Positions 8,703 to 17,971 of a DNA stretch of 50,130 nt are shown here, one piece after another (the first letter of the stretch is position 1; the number at the start of each line of letters is the position of its first letter). Position numbers and translations under genes: made by a program. The notes under the pieces were generated by a model, which made no database searches, was not told the DNA's origin, and saw nothing but the letters and a program-made list of their open reading frames with translations. Source of the stretch: Lachnospiraceae bacterium UBA7188 (lineage in GTDB: Bacteria > Bacillota > Clostridia > Lachnospirales > Lachnospiraceae). The stretch lies in NCBI GenBank assembly GCA_002490995.1, contig DKVC01000235.1, positions 11,447 to 61,576 of the forward strand, given 5' to 3'.

Positions 8703-10127
8703 ATGATATATCTGATGAATAAGGATGTTATTGTCGCATCTTTTGGCAAAAAGAATCTTCATTGGGATTTATTACGGCAAAATGCGGCGCTTCCTCTGGG
8801 AAACTTCGAACTGAACGGTTGGCTGGAAGACAGAAAGGCTTATAAACACAACCGTCATTTGAAGCAGCTTATGACAGACTGCGGCTGTGAAACCACAGAG
8901 GGCTTCATAAAAATCACCCATGCGGCATCCATCAATGATTCTTTCTGGATAAAAGAAGAGGGCGAAACTGCCACATGGAATGATATTTCTTTTTATAGAA
9001 ATGACTTCAACGAGACCATATCTAAGCTGGCATTTGAAGGGCTTGGGCTGTATGGGCTACAGATGAGCAGCACCTCGCCGGAATTGACGACTGACGGTTC
9101 CTTCCGCAAATGCTGGAGAAAGGAAGGCGGGGAAATTTATCTCTACAAAAGGGGGATTTCGGGCGCTTATAACGCGGGGCTGGAGCCTTATTGCGAGATG
9201 CTGGCCTCTGAGATCATCCATACGGCAGATCCGTCAAGTGTCCAGTACTCCGTCCTGAAACTGCATGGAGAGACAGCGTCAAAATGCAGGGCTTTCACAA
9301 ATGAGGATGTTGGTTTTGTCCCGTTAAGAAGATTGGTCAGCCGCAGCATTACTCTGGATGAATTGTTGGATTTTTTTGAACATCTTGGCTGCAGGGAACA
9401 GTTCCAGAAAATGCTTGTCCTGGATGCCGTTACATTCAATGTGGACAGGCATCTCGGAAACATTGGCATCCTTGTGGACAATGATACACAAAAGCCCCTT
9501 GGAATTGCCCCTAATTTCGATTTCAATTTATCCATGCTTCCCTATATGACAAAGGAAGAATTTGAGCAGCCGGGGACAAAGCTTCTGGATTACGGGCCGG
9601 CAATCGGAAATGATTTCACCAGAATCGGGCAGGAAATGCTGACATCCGAAATAAGGAGAGAATTAATCAATCTACAGGGATTCCGGTTCTCTTTCAGGGG
9701 CAATAAAGACTTTGAGCCTGCAAGGGTGCAGATTCTGGAAACGATGGTAAACAGGCAGATCCAGGCGATCCTCAGCAGAGATATCCTTTATACAAAAGAT
9801 GTGTTTATACCGGCAAAAATCCCCCAGGAGCCCAGGATGCCTGATAATACAGACGAACTGAAGGCTGCTTCCGCCCTGGCTGCCAGTTTAAGGGAGACAG
9901 GCTTCTTTTCCTCTGTCATGGAGGAAATCAGGGAGGATAACCACGTATGCGTCATTGCCACACTGCATGAAAACGGCAATTTTCTGGACATGGTTATCCT
10001 TATGGACAGTATGGAGATTTCCTGTGACGAGAACGGCATTGAGACAGATCTCCGCGGAGCCGAAGACAGATACCCGGAATTCGCTCAGGCGTACAGTTAT
10101 GTCTGTCAGTTAGTGAAGAAAGGCTGA
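8703..10127 (+). CDS. HipA-like protein kinase, solitary
   Basis: 474 aa. The middle looks like the HipA/CtkA kinase fold. A candidate ATP lysine lies in GEIYLYKRG (about K149), a catalytic loop at DRHLGNIG (D248, H250, N253) and a metal-binding aspartate in PNFDFN (D273). HipA kinases phosphorylate proteins such as GltX and cause growth arrest. No HipB-like repressor gene is adjacent, and the usual HipA N-terminal subdomain is not evident. Residues about 385-474 form an extra acidic C-terminal domain I do not recognise. AAGGAGG sits about 8 nt before the ATG. It lies 48 nt after ktrA and may be read through from it. Substrate unknown. Confidence 0.65.
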   Translation: MIYLMNKDVIVASFGKKNLHWDLLRQNAALPLGNFELNGWLEDRKAYKHNRHLKQLMTDCGCETTEGFIKITHAASINDSFWIKEEGETATWNDISFYRNDFNETISKLAFEGLGLYGLQMSSTSPELTTDGSFRKCWRKEGGEIYLYKRGISGAYNAGLEPYCEMLASEIIHTADPSSVQYSVLKLHGETASKCRAFTNEDVGFVPLRRLVSRSITLDELLDFFEHLGCREQFQKMLVLDAVTFNVDRHLGNIGILVDNDTQKPLGIAPNFDFNLSMLPYMTKEEFEQPGTKLLDYGPAIGNDFTRIGQEMLTSEIRRELINLQGFRFSFRGNKDFEPARVQILETMVNRQIQAILSRDILYTKDVFIPAKIPQEPRMPDNTDELKAASALAASLRETGFFSSVMEEIREDNHVCVIATLHENGNFLDMVILMDSMEISCDENGIETDLRGAEDRYPEFAQAYSYVCQLVKKG

Positions 10128-10156
10128 CAGAATATGGTGTCAATGCAATTTTCATA

Positions 10157-12403
10157 CTACCACCATATAATATAAAACAGCGTCAGCGCAAGCCCGATAC
10201 ACACCAGCAGCAGCCCAAAGGAAAGGCTTCTCTGGATAATGTGGTTTGTCTCCCTGATTTCCTCGCTCTTTACCGCCGCCAGGTGCACATAATCCCTGTG
10301 AGCGGCAGGCCTTCCTCTCCGCCAGGTGCGGTTGCCTGCATCCTGTACCGCATTCAGGATCGTCCCAAGGGCTTCCGTAAAAACATTTCCTTCCGGACGC
10401 TCCTGTGGAAGCCTGCTGTCCCTGTATAGGGTCTTTCGCAGCAGCACCACCGCAAAGTCCACAAAGCTGTCCAGAATCCTGCACAGGATTCCCAGCAGGG
10501 CGGGCAGGACTTTCAGCAGCAGCGGCCTGTAAACCAGCTCTTCCAGGTCAAGCCACCGGGGCCATGCGTCCACATACTCGGTGCCGCCCTGTTCCGTTCT
10601 CTGAAGCAGGCGCCGGCGGATAAAGAATAAATACACCAACGCGCCGATACCCAAAGAAATCAGGGCGCCCCCTATATTTTCCGGGCTGAAATAGGACACT
10701 GCTTCCCCGGCTTCCTCCAATCCCAGAAACCCCTGCATGATCCCCGCCGCCCGTTCCATGACGGCATGGGGAAATGCCCCCCAGACTAAAAGCAGCAGAC
10801 AGCTTCCCGCCAATGAAAAGACCGTCCCGCGGTTCATATACTTCTTCATCCCGTCGTATGCTTCCTGCCGTCGGCTGTCCTCATTTTTCTCTACAAACAC
10901 CGCCGAAAACAGCTTCGTCATATAAGCCACCGTCAAGCCTCCGGAAAACAGAAAAAGTGCCTCTACCGTTTTCATGGCAGTGCCTCCGCCGTACACGGTA
11001 ATGCTCTCGTGCAATAACGTCTTGCTCACATACCCCCCGAAAAACGGGATTCCGCCTATGGCCAGCGCGCCCGCCAGGAAAATTCCCGCCAAAAGTGGCT
11101 TCCTCCTGCCAAATCCCCGGATATCATTGAGATTCAGGGAATGGGCATTCAGAAAGACAACGCCCGCCGCCATGAACAGCACCAGCTTAATCAGCGAATG
11201 GTTCACCATATGCAGCACAATCCCCCGGGCCGCCAGCAGGGTATGCGCGGTTCCCGCCGCCGGCAGCGCCAGCATCCCGATTCCCACCAGGATAAAGCCG
11301 ATCTGGGACATGGAGGAACAGGCAAGCGTCCGCTTCAAATCCACGGAAAATACTGCCAGCAAAGCGCCTCCCAGCATCGTAGCCACGCCGATCAGCAGCA
11401 GCAGTTTCCCCCAGCCTTCCTCCTGGAAAAACAGCCTGACAGTGAGAATCAATATCCCATAGATGCCCGTCTTGGTCAGCACGCCGGACAGCAATGCAGA
11501 AGCCGGCGCCGGTGCCACGGGGTGCGCCTTGGGCAGCCAGATATGCAGAGGAAATGCACCTGCTTTAGCCCCGAATCCAAACAGCATACAATACCCTGCC
11601 GCATGTATTACATTTCTGTCCGCGCACTTTGCGGCGGCAGCGGACAATTCCCGGATTTCCAGCGTTCCCAGCTGATGATACAGCAGAAAAATCCCCATCA
11701 GCATCACCAGCCCGCCTGTCACCGCCACAGCCAGATACGTATCGGCCGCCCTCAGCGCTTCCCTGCTTTCCTCCTGCGCCACCCACACATAGGATGTAAA
11801 AGACATGATCTCAAAAAAGAGAAAAGTAGTGTACAAATCCGCTGACAGGAACACCCCCATGGTCGCTCCCAGCGTCCAGAGCAGAAACAGATAATAGCGG
11901 TTCCGATTATGATGCCGCATCATATACTCCCTGGAAAAAATCGCTGCCATCGTCCACATAAATGCCGTCACACAGCCATATACCGCCCTGAAGCCGTCCA
12001 GAGTAAAGCTTAATCCCAGACCACAGATTTCCGGGATTCTCAAATACAGAGCCGCCCCATTTCCGCCCAGTCCGCCTGCCGTCCCCGAAAGCACAGACAG
12101 CTGTAGTGCCATCACTGCCGCTATTGCCAGTTCCGCCACAGACACCCCGATTGCAAGCCCGTCACGCAGGTTTTTCTTCCTCTCCTGTCCTTCCAGCTTA
12201 TCCTGTCCTTTCAGCCTCTCCTGTCTTTTCTGCCTTTCCAGCCTCTCCTGTCCTTCCTGTCTCTTTATCCGCTCCTCTTTCTGCCCTGCTTCCCTGCCTT
12301 TTGCCAGTCCTCTCCTCCGGCAGAAGACACCTGCACCATAAACCAGAAGTCCCGCTAAAAAAGGCCAAAAGACCATCACTGCCAAACCTGTTTCTTTACC
12401 CAT
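10157..12403 (-). CDS. ND5/MrpA-like proton-conducting antiporter subunit (fourth copy)
   Basis: 748 aa, the longest and last of four ND4/ND5-like subunits in the antiporter operon. Hallmarks: TTFLFFEIMSFTSY with the conserved membrane glutamate, GFGAKAGAFPLHIWLPKAH with its lysine, then LLSGVLTKTGIYGI with the second lysine kept. Two features are odd. Residues about 28-78 between the first two helices are a charged Q/E/R/K-rich segment built from repeats like KRQERLKGQDKLEGQER. A C-terminal extension of over 100 residues with a final helix follows the ND5 core. Gene end faces the HipA-like gene, 29 nt away, without an obvious terminator. Start has AGAGGG upstream. Confidence 0.85.
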   Translation of the reverse strand: MGKETGLAVMVFWPFLAGLLVYGAGVFCRRRGLAKGREAGQKEERIKRQEGQERLERQKRQERLKGQDKLEGQERKKNLRDGLAIGVSVAELAIAAVMALQLSVLSGTAGGLGGNGAALYLRIPEICGLGLSFTLDGFRAVYGCVTAFMWTMAAIFSREYMMRHHNRNRYYLFLLWTLGATMGVFLSADLYTTFLFFEIMSFTSYVWVAQEESREALRAADTYLAVAVTGGLVMLMGIFLLYHQLGTLEIRELSAAAAKCADRNVIHAAGYCMLFGFGAKAGAFPLHIWLPKAHPVAPAPASALLSGVLTKTGIYGILILTVRLFFQEEGWGKLLLLIGVATMLGGALLAVFSVDLKRTLACSSMSQIGFILVGIGMLALPAAGTAHTLLAARGIVLHMVNHSLIKLVLFMAAGVVFLNAHSLNLNDIRGFGRRKPLLAGIFLAGALAIGGIPFFGGYVSKTLLHESITVYGGGTAMKTVEALFLFSGGLTVAYMTKLFSAVFVEKNEDSRRQEAYDGMKKYMNRGTVFSLAGSCLLLLVWGAFPHAVMERAAGIMQGFLGLEEAGEAVSYFSPENIGGALISLGIGALVYLFFIRRRLLQRTEQGGTEYVDAWPRWLDLEELVYRPLLLKVLPALLGILCRILDSFVDFAVVLLRKTLYRDSRLPQERPEGNVFTEALGTILNAVQDAGNRTWRRGRPAAHRDYVHLAAVKSEEIRETNHIIQRSLSFGLLLVCIGLALTLFYIIWW

Positions 12404-12439
12404 ACCATATCCCTCTTTACTCCGATACCGGAGTCAACC

Positions 12440-13924
12440 CTATGCCGGCACCTGAACAACTCCTGCAATCTCCTCCAACAGATCCGTCAGCGGCCCGGAA
12501 TGCAGCCCGATAAAAATAATAAAAACCACCGCCACTCCAATGGGAACCAACATCATCCAGTTAGGATCCTCCACATTGCTTACTGTCCTGTAGTCAAAAT
12601 CTTTCCCCGGAAAAAATACCCGAACCACAATGCTCAACATATAAATGGCTGTCAGCAAAGCGGAAACCAACAGCGCCCCTGCCCCCACATACGCCAGCAC
12701 TCCACCGCTGTCCAAAGCTGCCTTCACCAGATACCATTTGCTGACAAAGCCGCAAAACCCCGGCACTCCCATCAAAGCAAGCGCGGAAATGGTAAACATC
12801 AAAAACACCTTCGGCATCCTCCAGCCGAGACCGTCCAGCTCATGAATATATTCCCGGCCCGTTTTGTGTATCACCGCCCCTGCGCACAGGAAAGAACACA
12901 GCTTCATAAAAGAATGGCATACCATATGTGTCATAGCCCCCATCAATCCCAGCGGCGTCATCAGCACCACGCCGAACAGAATGTAGGACAGATTGCTGAC
13001 GGTAGACCAGGCAAGCCGCCTTTTGAAGTGAGTCTCCTTCAATGCCCTGCTGCAGCCATATACAATGGTCAGTATGACAGGCAGCATCACCGCCCACTGC
13101 ACCCAAGTTCCCTGCAGAAGCTCTGTTCCAAAGCTGTAGTAAGTCACCCGCATGGCTGCAAATGCGCCTGTATTTACCACTGCCACCGCATGGAGCAGCG
13201 CCGTCACGGGTGTGGGCGCCACGCTGGCTTTCGGCAGCCACGCCGAAAACGGCCACATAGCCGTCTTGACACTGAATCCGCAGAAACAGAGCATATAAAT
13301 CAGAAGCAGGGTATCCTTCCTCTCTGCCACCTGTGCCAGGTCAAAGACGCCGCCCGGTACAAAAGTCGAAGTGCTTCCGTAAGCCAGTACAAAAGTCATG
13401 CCGATAAAAGCAAATGCCGCACCTCCCAACATATAGAACAGATACATCCTGCTGGCATTGACAGCCTCCCTGGTTCTCTCGTGCATCACCAGCGGCAGGG
13501 TTACAAGGCTCAGCATCTCAAAGAAGAAATACATGGTCAGGATATTCTCAGCCAATGCCACACCCAGCGCGATTCCGTACGTAATTACGTAAAATGTATA
13601 AAAAGACTTTTCATTGTCCTCCTGTTCCATATACTCAAAGGAATACAATGTGGCAAGAGGCCAGAGCAGCGCCGCAATTGCCGCAAACACCGTCCCCAGG
13701 CCGTCCAGGCGAAGCGTGACGCTCAGATTGCCTGTAAACCGGAATACCGTCAGACTGCCCTCCGGCACATGAAACAGCAGCCACAATACCAGAACGGAAT
13801 TGACACATACCGCCGTTTCCAGATATATCCACATGCCCTTTCTGGAGCGGAACGGCAATAAGGGCACCAGAATCCCGGTAAAAAAGGGCAGGAGCACTAC
13901 TATCAACATCATTATTTCTCTCAT
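12440..13924 (-). CDS. ND4/MrpD-like antiporter subunit (third copy), lysine replaced
   Basis: 494 aa with about 14 membrane helices. I start it at ATG 13924 (MREIMMLIVVLLPF), preceded by AGGTGA at 6-7 nt; the open frame upstream overlaps the previous gene and has no start signal. The conserved glutamate is in TMYFFFEMLSLVTLP and the first lysine in GFSVKTAMWPFSAWLPKA. At the second conserved lysine position this copy reads HAVAVVNTGAF, with asparagine where its paralogues have lysine. The proton path may therefore be altered. Lies between the second and fourth copies in the operon. Confidence 0.87.
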   Translation of the reverse strand: MREIMMLIVVLLPFFTGILVPLLPFRSRKGMWIYLETAVCVNSVLVLWLLFHVPEGSLTVFRFTGNLSVTLRLDGLGTVFAAIAALLWPLATLYSFEYMEQEDNEKSFYTFYVITYGIALGVALAENILTMYFFFEMLSLVTLPLVMHERTREAVNASRMYLFYMLGGAAFAFIGMTFVLAYGSTSTFVPGGVFDLAQVAERKDTLLLIYMLCFCGFSVKTAMWPFSAWLPKASVAPTPVTALLHAVAVVNTGAFAAMRVTYYSFGTELLQGTWVQWAVMLPVILTIVYGCSRALKETHFKRRLAWSTVSNLSYILFGVVLMTPLGLMGAMTHMVCHSFMKLCSFLCAGAVIHKTGREYIHELDGLGWRMPKVFLMFTISALALMGVPGFCGFVSKWYLVKAALDSGGVLAYVGAGALLVSALLTAIYMLSIVVRVFFPGKDFDYRTVSNVEDPNWMMLVPIGVAVVFIIFIGLHSGPLTDLLEEIAGVVQVPA

Positions 13925-14040
13925 ATGACTCACCTGCATTTCATTCTTTGTCGGTTTTGCACCTGTTTTCATGAAAACCTGTAAATGACGCCTGTAACGC
14001 TTCAGACATGGTAAAAAAAGTCTCGGACATTCTCCTTCTA

Positions 14041-15699
14041 TTACAGCACCAATATGGCAATCTTCTCCGCATATTCGATGAGCATATTCGGCAAAATGCC
14101 CACAATAAGCGCCAATGCCGCCAGCACGGCAATGGGAAGCAGCATTCCCATGGGAAGCACCATCCCCATTGGGCACGCTCTCCCCGGCAATGAGGCCGCT
14201 TTCCACTCTGCTGTAAACAACTCCCTCGCAGAATCCTCCTCCTGTTCCCCGGGAAAGAACCCCCGCAGCGCAACAGGAAGCAGATACCCCGCTGTCAGCA
14301 ATGCACTGACAAGCAGCACCGCCGGTCCCAGCCATGCGAAAAAGCCGGTGCGGGACTGCAGCGCCCCTTCCGCCAGATACCACTTGCTGATAAACCCGCC
14401 GGTGGGCGGTATTCCGATCAGTGCCAGGGATAAAATCACATAACACCACATCAGCTCCGGCATCCTTTTCCCCATTCCGGACAACTGCCCCACCTTTGTA
14501 TAGCCGAAATACTGCAGAAAAATACCTGCCGTCAGAAACAGCCCGCATTTGACAAAAGCATGAACCGCCACATGCAGCAGAGCGCCTGTCATGGCCCCCG
14601 GTGTCAGTACCGACAGCCCGAACAAAATGTAGGAAACCTGGCTCACCGTGGAATATGCCAGCCTTTTCTTGAATCCCTGTTCCCGAAAAGCCAGCAGGGA
14701 GCCCATGAACACCGTTGACAGCGCAAGCACCATCCAGCTGTATTGAACCCAGGTTCCTCTCAGGAACTCTGCTCCCACCACATAGAAAACTCCCCGGATG
14801 ACAGCCAGGACACCGGACTTCACAATCACCGCTGACAAAACCGCCGATGCCGGTGAAGGCGCCACCGGATGTGCCGCCGGCAGCCAGGCATGCAGCGGAA
14901 ACATCCCCGCCTTTGCCCCGAACCCCAGCAGCATGACAAAAACCGCCAGCAGTAAAATCTCTTCATGCCCCTGCACCGCCGCAGGATTCAAGCTTCCCCC
15001 GGGCGTAAATGCCAGGGAATCACAATACCGGTACAGGAAAAAGACGCCAAACAGCCCTCCGTAGGCACCGCACAGGGAGTAAAACAAATACTTCAGGGCC
15101 GCCATAATTGCTTCCTTTGTCCCGTTGTGAAGCACCAACGGCACGGAAACCAGCGTCATCAGCTCATAAAAAAGATACATGGTGACCAAATTGCCGGAGA
15201 AATCAATCCCCACCAGCACACCGTAAAGCAACAGCCAGAATCCGAAATACCTTTTCTGTTTATACTCCCTTTTCATATAAACAAAGGCATATGCCGTCGC
15301 CGCCAGCCACACAATACTGGTGACCGTCACAAACAGCCTTCCCAGGGCATCCACCCGGAACATCACCGGCAGCCCGTCTACCAGCCGAAACAGAGTAATC
15401 GCCCTCTCCCCTGTCCAGCTGACGGCCAGCGCCGTAACTACGGAAAACACCATTACAATGCCCACATAAAGGAAAAGCCAATTCTCCCTCCCGGTTTTTG
15501 AATGATTTTCCGGTACAACGCCCTTTTTATCTTCTTTTCTATTTTCTCTTTTACCTTCTTTTTTACCTTCGTTATACTCTTTCTTTTTCCCGTTCCCGGC
15601 ATTCCTGACCTTTGCCAGCTGCTCCCGAAAAGCCAAAATCACAAGCAATGCTCCTGTCATCATCGGCAAAATGATCGGAACTAATAAAAATCCGTCCAT
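14041..15699 (-). CDS. ND4/MrpD-like antiporter subunit (second copy)
   Basis: 552 aa. Conserved glutamate in TMYLFYELMTLVSVP, lysine in GFGAKAGMFPLHAWLPAAH and second lysine in SAVIVKSGVLAVI, so the expected ion-translocating residues are present. A lysine/glutamate-rich segment (about residues 35-65, for example NEGKKEGKRENRKEDKKG) follows the first helix. The paralogue after it carries a similar polar insert at the same place. It lies 149 nt after mnhD and 116 nt before the third copy. Confidence 0.87.
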   Translation of the reverse strand: MDGFLLVPIILPMMTGALLVILAFREQLAKVRNAGNGKKKEYNEGKKEGKRENRKEDKKGVVPENHSKTGRENWLFLYVGIVMVFSVVTALAVSWTGERAITLFRLVDGLPVMFRVDALGRLFVTVTSIVWLAATAYAFVYMKREYKQKRYFGFWLLLYGVLVGIDFSGNLVTMYLFYELMTLVSVPLVLHNGTKEAIMAALKYLFYSLCGAYGGLFGVFFLYRYCDSLAFTPGGSLNPAAVQGHEEILLLAVFVMLLGFGAKAGMFPLHAWLPAAHPVAPSPASAVLSAVIVKSGVLAVIRGVFYVVGAEFLRGTWVQYSWMVLALSTVFMGSLLAFREQGFKKRLAYSTVSQVSYILFGLSVLTPGAMTGALLHVAVHAFVKCGLFLTAGIFLQYFGYTKVGQLSGMGKRMPELMWCYVILSLALIGIPPTGGFISKWYLAEGALQSRTGFFAWLGPAVLLVSALLTAGYLLPVALRGFFPGEQEEDSARELFTAEWKAASLPGRACPMGMVLPMGMLLPIAVLAALALIVGILPNMLIEYAEKIAILVL

Positions 15700-15848
15700 C
15701 TGTCATTCCTTCTTCCTGTTGTCATGCAATAAACGCCGTCACCTGTCCATCCAAAACTGCTGCATTCCGAACCCTGAAATGCCACCTGGTCCATCCGAAA
15801 AAACACCCGTCCGCCATTTGCATTCACACTGCCGGAAACCGGGTATTC

Positions 15849-17441
15849 TCAGCCAAACATCTCCAGCCCGCCCTGAATCAGGCGGATAATCGGTTCGGAA
15901 TTCAGCCCGAGAATCAGGTTCAGGAAAATGAAGCAAACCAGTGCCGCGGATTTCGCAGGCTGTTCCTTTACGGAAACCTTCCTCCCTATCCCCTCTGATA
16001 CCGGCGTGTATATCCTGATTACCGTTTTCATGAAATAAAGTGCATTCAAAACCGTACTGATTGCCAAAGCAATGAAGGTGGGCAGCATCTTATGGGTATG
16101 CCCCACCGCCGCCTGGGCAAAGAACAGCTTCGAGATAAACCCGGAAAACATGGGCATTCCCACCATCGAAAGCGCCCCTACCGTAAATGCCACTCCCGCC
16201 AGCTTATTCCGGTACGCCGCTCCTGTAATATCCTTAGACTCGTGAGCGCATTCATCTGCCGCTTTTTGTTCCGCATTGCTGCAGCGCTCACTCGTTATAC
16301 CTTTCCATTGGCGGGTGCTTCTGGTGGTGTGTATAAAATGTGCCTCTCCCCTGGATGCATCCGTCAGCCCGGCAGCCGCCACAAAAAGCAGCGACTTTGT
16401 GGCCGCATGGGACATCACATGATAGATACTCGCCACGGTCCCGGCCTCTGTAGCCAGCCCAAGCCCCATGTAGATATATCCGATCTGCGCCACGGAAGAA
16501 TAGGCAATCATCCGCTTTACATCATCTGTCCTTATGGCATTGACGGAACCCATAATCATACCGATGATGCCGAAGACAAACAGCACATTTGCGACCTTGC
16601 TCTCCATGACCAGTTCAAATCCCACCACGCGGTAGAAAATCTTAATCAGCAGGAAAATATACCCTTTCGAAACCAATGAAGACAAAATCGCCGAAGACGA
16701 CAGCGTCGCATACCCATAAGCATCCGGCAGCCAGGCATGAAAGGGATACAGCGCGCTTTTAATGGCAAGCCCCACCGACATCAGCCCCAATGCCACCATC
16801 AGCGTGATGTGGTATTGCTGCCCGGCCGCAAGCATCTGTACCGCTTCTTTGATATTGCTCATCAGCAGCTGCCCGGTGACGGCATAGAGATGGCAGATGC
16901 CCAGGAGCAGCAGGCCGGAACCCAGAAGGCTCATAATCATATATCGGATAGCCGCCTCAATGGTCCGGCCGGTCTGCCGTATCATAATCAGCCCGCAGGC
17001 AGAAATGGTGTTAATCTCCACGAATACATATGCCGTAAACAGGTCATTGGTATAAATCAGCGCCAGCAGGGAGCACAGCAGCAGATTCACCATCACGTAA
17101 TAAAGGTTCTGCTTGCTTTCCTCAATCTGTTCCTCCCGCTCCCGCACGCCGCTCACCATGCACAGCAGCATAATCACGCAGAAAAAAGCCGCCATAAAGG
17201 CTTCCAGTACCCCCACGCGGATTTCATTTCCCCAGGGTGCAGGAAAATGCCCCATGCGGTAGACAAAGGCCTGTCCCGTCCTCACCACATACAGCAGCAC
17301 CGAAACCGAGAGCCCTCCGATTATCGTAATTACGGCAGTATTGACACGTTTTGCCCGCTTTCCGTCCAGGATGGAACAGAGCGGGCCGGAAAACAGGGAT
17401 ATCAGAATGGACATAAAGGGAAAATTCTGCACAAAGTCCAT
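15849..17441 (-). CDS. mnhD: Na+/H+ antiporter subunit D with in-frame repeat insertion
   Basis: 530 aa MnhD/MrpD, one of the ion-conducting subunits. Conserved glutamate in AYVFVEINTISACG, lysines in GLAIKSALYPFHAWLPDAY and SSLVSKGYIFLLIK. Its ATG shares one base with the mnhC stop (TAATG), so the two are coupled. Residues about 370-410 are a hydrophilic insertion relative to the three paralogues. It includes TSERCSNAEQ and is encoded by a palindromic element seen again at 34027. Frame is kept, so the protein is probably still made. Followed in the operon by three further ND-type copies. Confidence 0.88.
   Translation of the reverse strand: MDFVQNFPFMSILISLFSGPLCSILDGKRAKRVNTAVITIIGGLSVSVLLYVVRTGQAFVYRMGHFPAPWGNEIRVGVLEAFMAAFFCVIMLLCMVSGVREREEQIEESKQNLYYVMVNLLLCSLLALIYTNDLFTAYVFVEINTISACGLIMIRQTGRTIEAAIRYMIMSLLGSGLLLLGICHLYAVTGQLLMSNIKEAVQMLAAGQQYHITLMVALGLMSVGLAIKSALYPFHAWLPDAYGYATLSSSAILSSLVSKGYIFLLIKIFYRVVGFELVMESKVANVLFVFGIIGMIMGSVNAIRTDDVKRMIAYSSVAQIGYIYMGLGLATEAGTVASIYHVMSHAATKSLLFVAAAGLTDASRGEAHFIHTTRSTRQWKGITSERCSNAEQKAADECAHESKDITGAAYRNKLAGVAFTVGALSMVGMPMFSGFISKLFFAQAAVGHTHKMLPTFIALAISTVLNALYFMKTVIRIYTPVSEGIGRKVSVKEQPAKSAALVCFIFLNLILGLNSEPIIRLIQGGLEMFG
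16237..16304 (-). repeat. Palindromic element copy A, inside mnhD
   Basis: Outer arms ACTCGTGAGCGC and GCGCTCACTCGT share the core GTGAGCGC/GCGCTCAC (16242-16249, 16284-16291). Read on the minus strand it starts AAAGGTATAACGAGTGAGCGC minus its last bases, matching copy B at 34027-34094 in both ends and in length. Here it is translated in frame within MnhD. Confidence 0.6.
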
Positions 17442-17818
17442 TATTTTCCCTCCTTTTTCAACAGAGTGCTGATTTCATCCAGATCCAGCGTATGGTATCT
17501 GCGGTAGAGCCGGATAGTCAGGGACAGCATCAGCGCAGTCACGGACACGGATACCACGATTCCCGTCAGCACCAGACCGCTGGGAATGGGATTAATATAC
17601 GCCTCTACACTTGTGACACCGTCCACCACCACCGGTGCTTTTCTTTCCTCGATATACCCTTTCAGCGCTAGAAACAGGTATGTGGCGGTATCCATGATGT
17701 TCAGCCCAATGATTTTCTTAATCAGATTCTTCTGTAAAAGCAGATTGGAAAATCCGATTCCGAACAAAATCATGGCTGCCGCTTCCTCATAATTCTGCAG
17801 TAGATATTCAAAATGCAT
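17441..17818 (-). CDS. mnhC: Na+/H+ antiporter subunit C (MnhC/NuoK-like)
   Basis: 125 aa with three helices, the NuoK-like subunit of Mrp complexes. It contains the typical GIGFSNLLLQKNLIKKIIGL and NPIPSGLVLTGIVVSVSVTA segments. Between helices 2 and 3 is a longer loop (about residues 55-75) than in many MrpC proteins. Separated from the upstream MnhB fusion by 153 nt containing a large inverted repeat. Confidence 0.92.
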   Translation of the reverse strand: MHFEYLLQNYEEAAAMILFGIGFSNLLLQKNLIKKIIGLNIMDTATYLFLALKGYIEERKAPVVVDGVTSVEAYINPIPSGLVLTGIVVSVSVTALMLSLTIRLYRRYHTLDLDEISTLLKKEGK

Positions 17819-17858
17819 CTTAATCCTCCTCGTCAGGAACTGTCGGAATATATACTTA

Positions 17859-17953
17859 GGAGCTGTCGAAAAATAACCGCTGCAACATATTCAGGCAAAA
17901 CACAGAAATACAACAAAACCCACAGTAAACTTGCAGCGGTTATTTACAGCCCC
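17859..17953. repeat. Large inverted repeat between mnhB and mnhC
   Basis: Arms at 17859-17885 and 17931-17953 share AATAACCGCTGCAA/TTGCAGCGGTTATT (14 bp perfect), and outer GGAGCTGT/ACAGCCCC pair almost fully. The spacer is 45 nt. No U-run follows on the minus strand. It may be a small non-autonomous palindromic element or an mRNA processing/stability hairpin inside the operon. Confidence 0.6.
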
Positions 17954-17971
17954 TTCCTTATATCCCCGGCT

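Noticed and set aside
8703..10127. Classical hipBA toxin-antitoxin pair
   Set aside because: The gene upstream is ktrA and there is no HTH-type hipB in the 48-nt gap or downstream.
12500..13861. 453-residue plus-strand open frame opposite the third ND-type subunit
   Set aside because: His/Gln-rich shadow translation typical of the reverse of membrane-protein genes; no recognisable domain.
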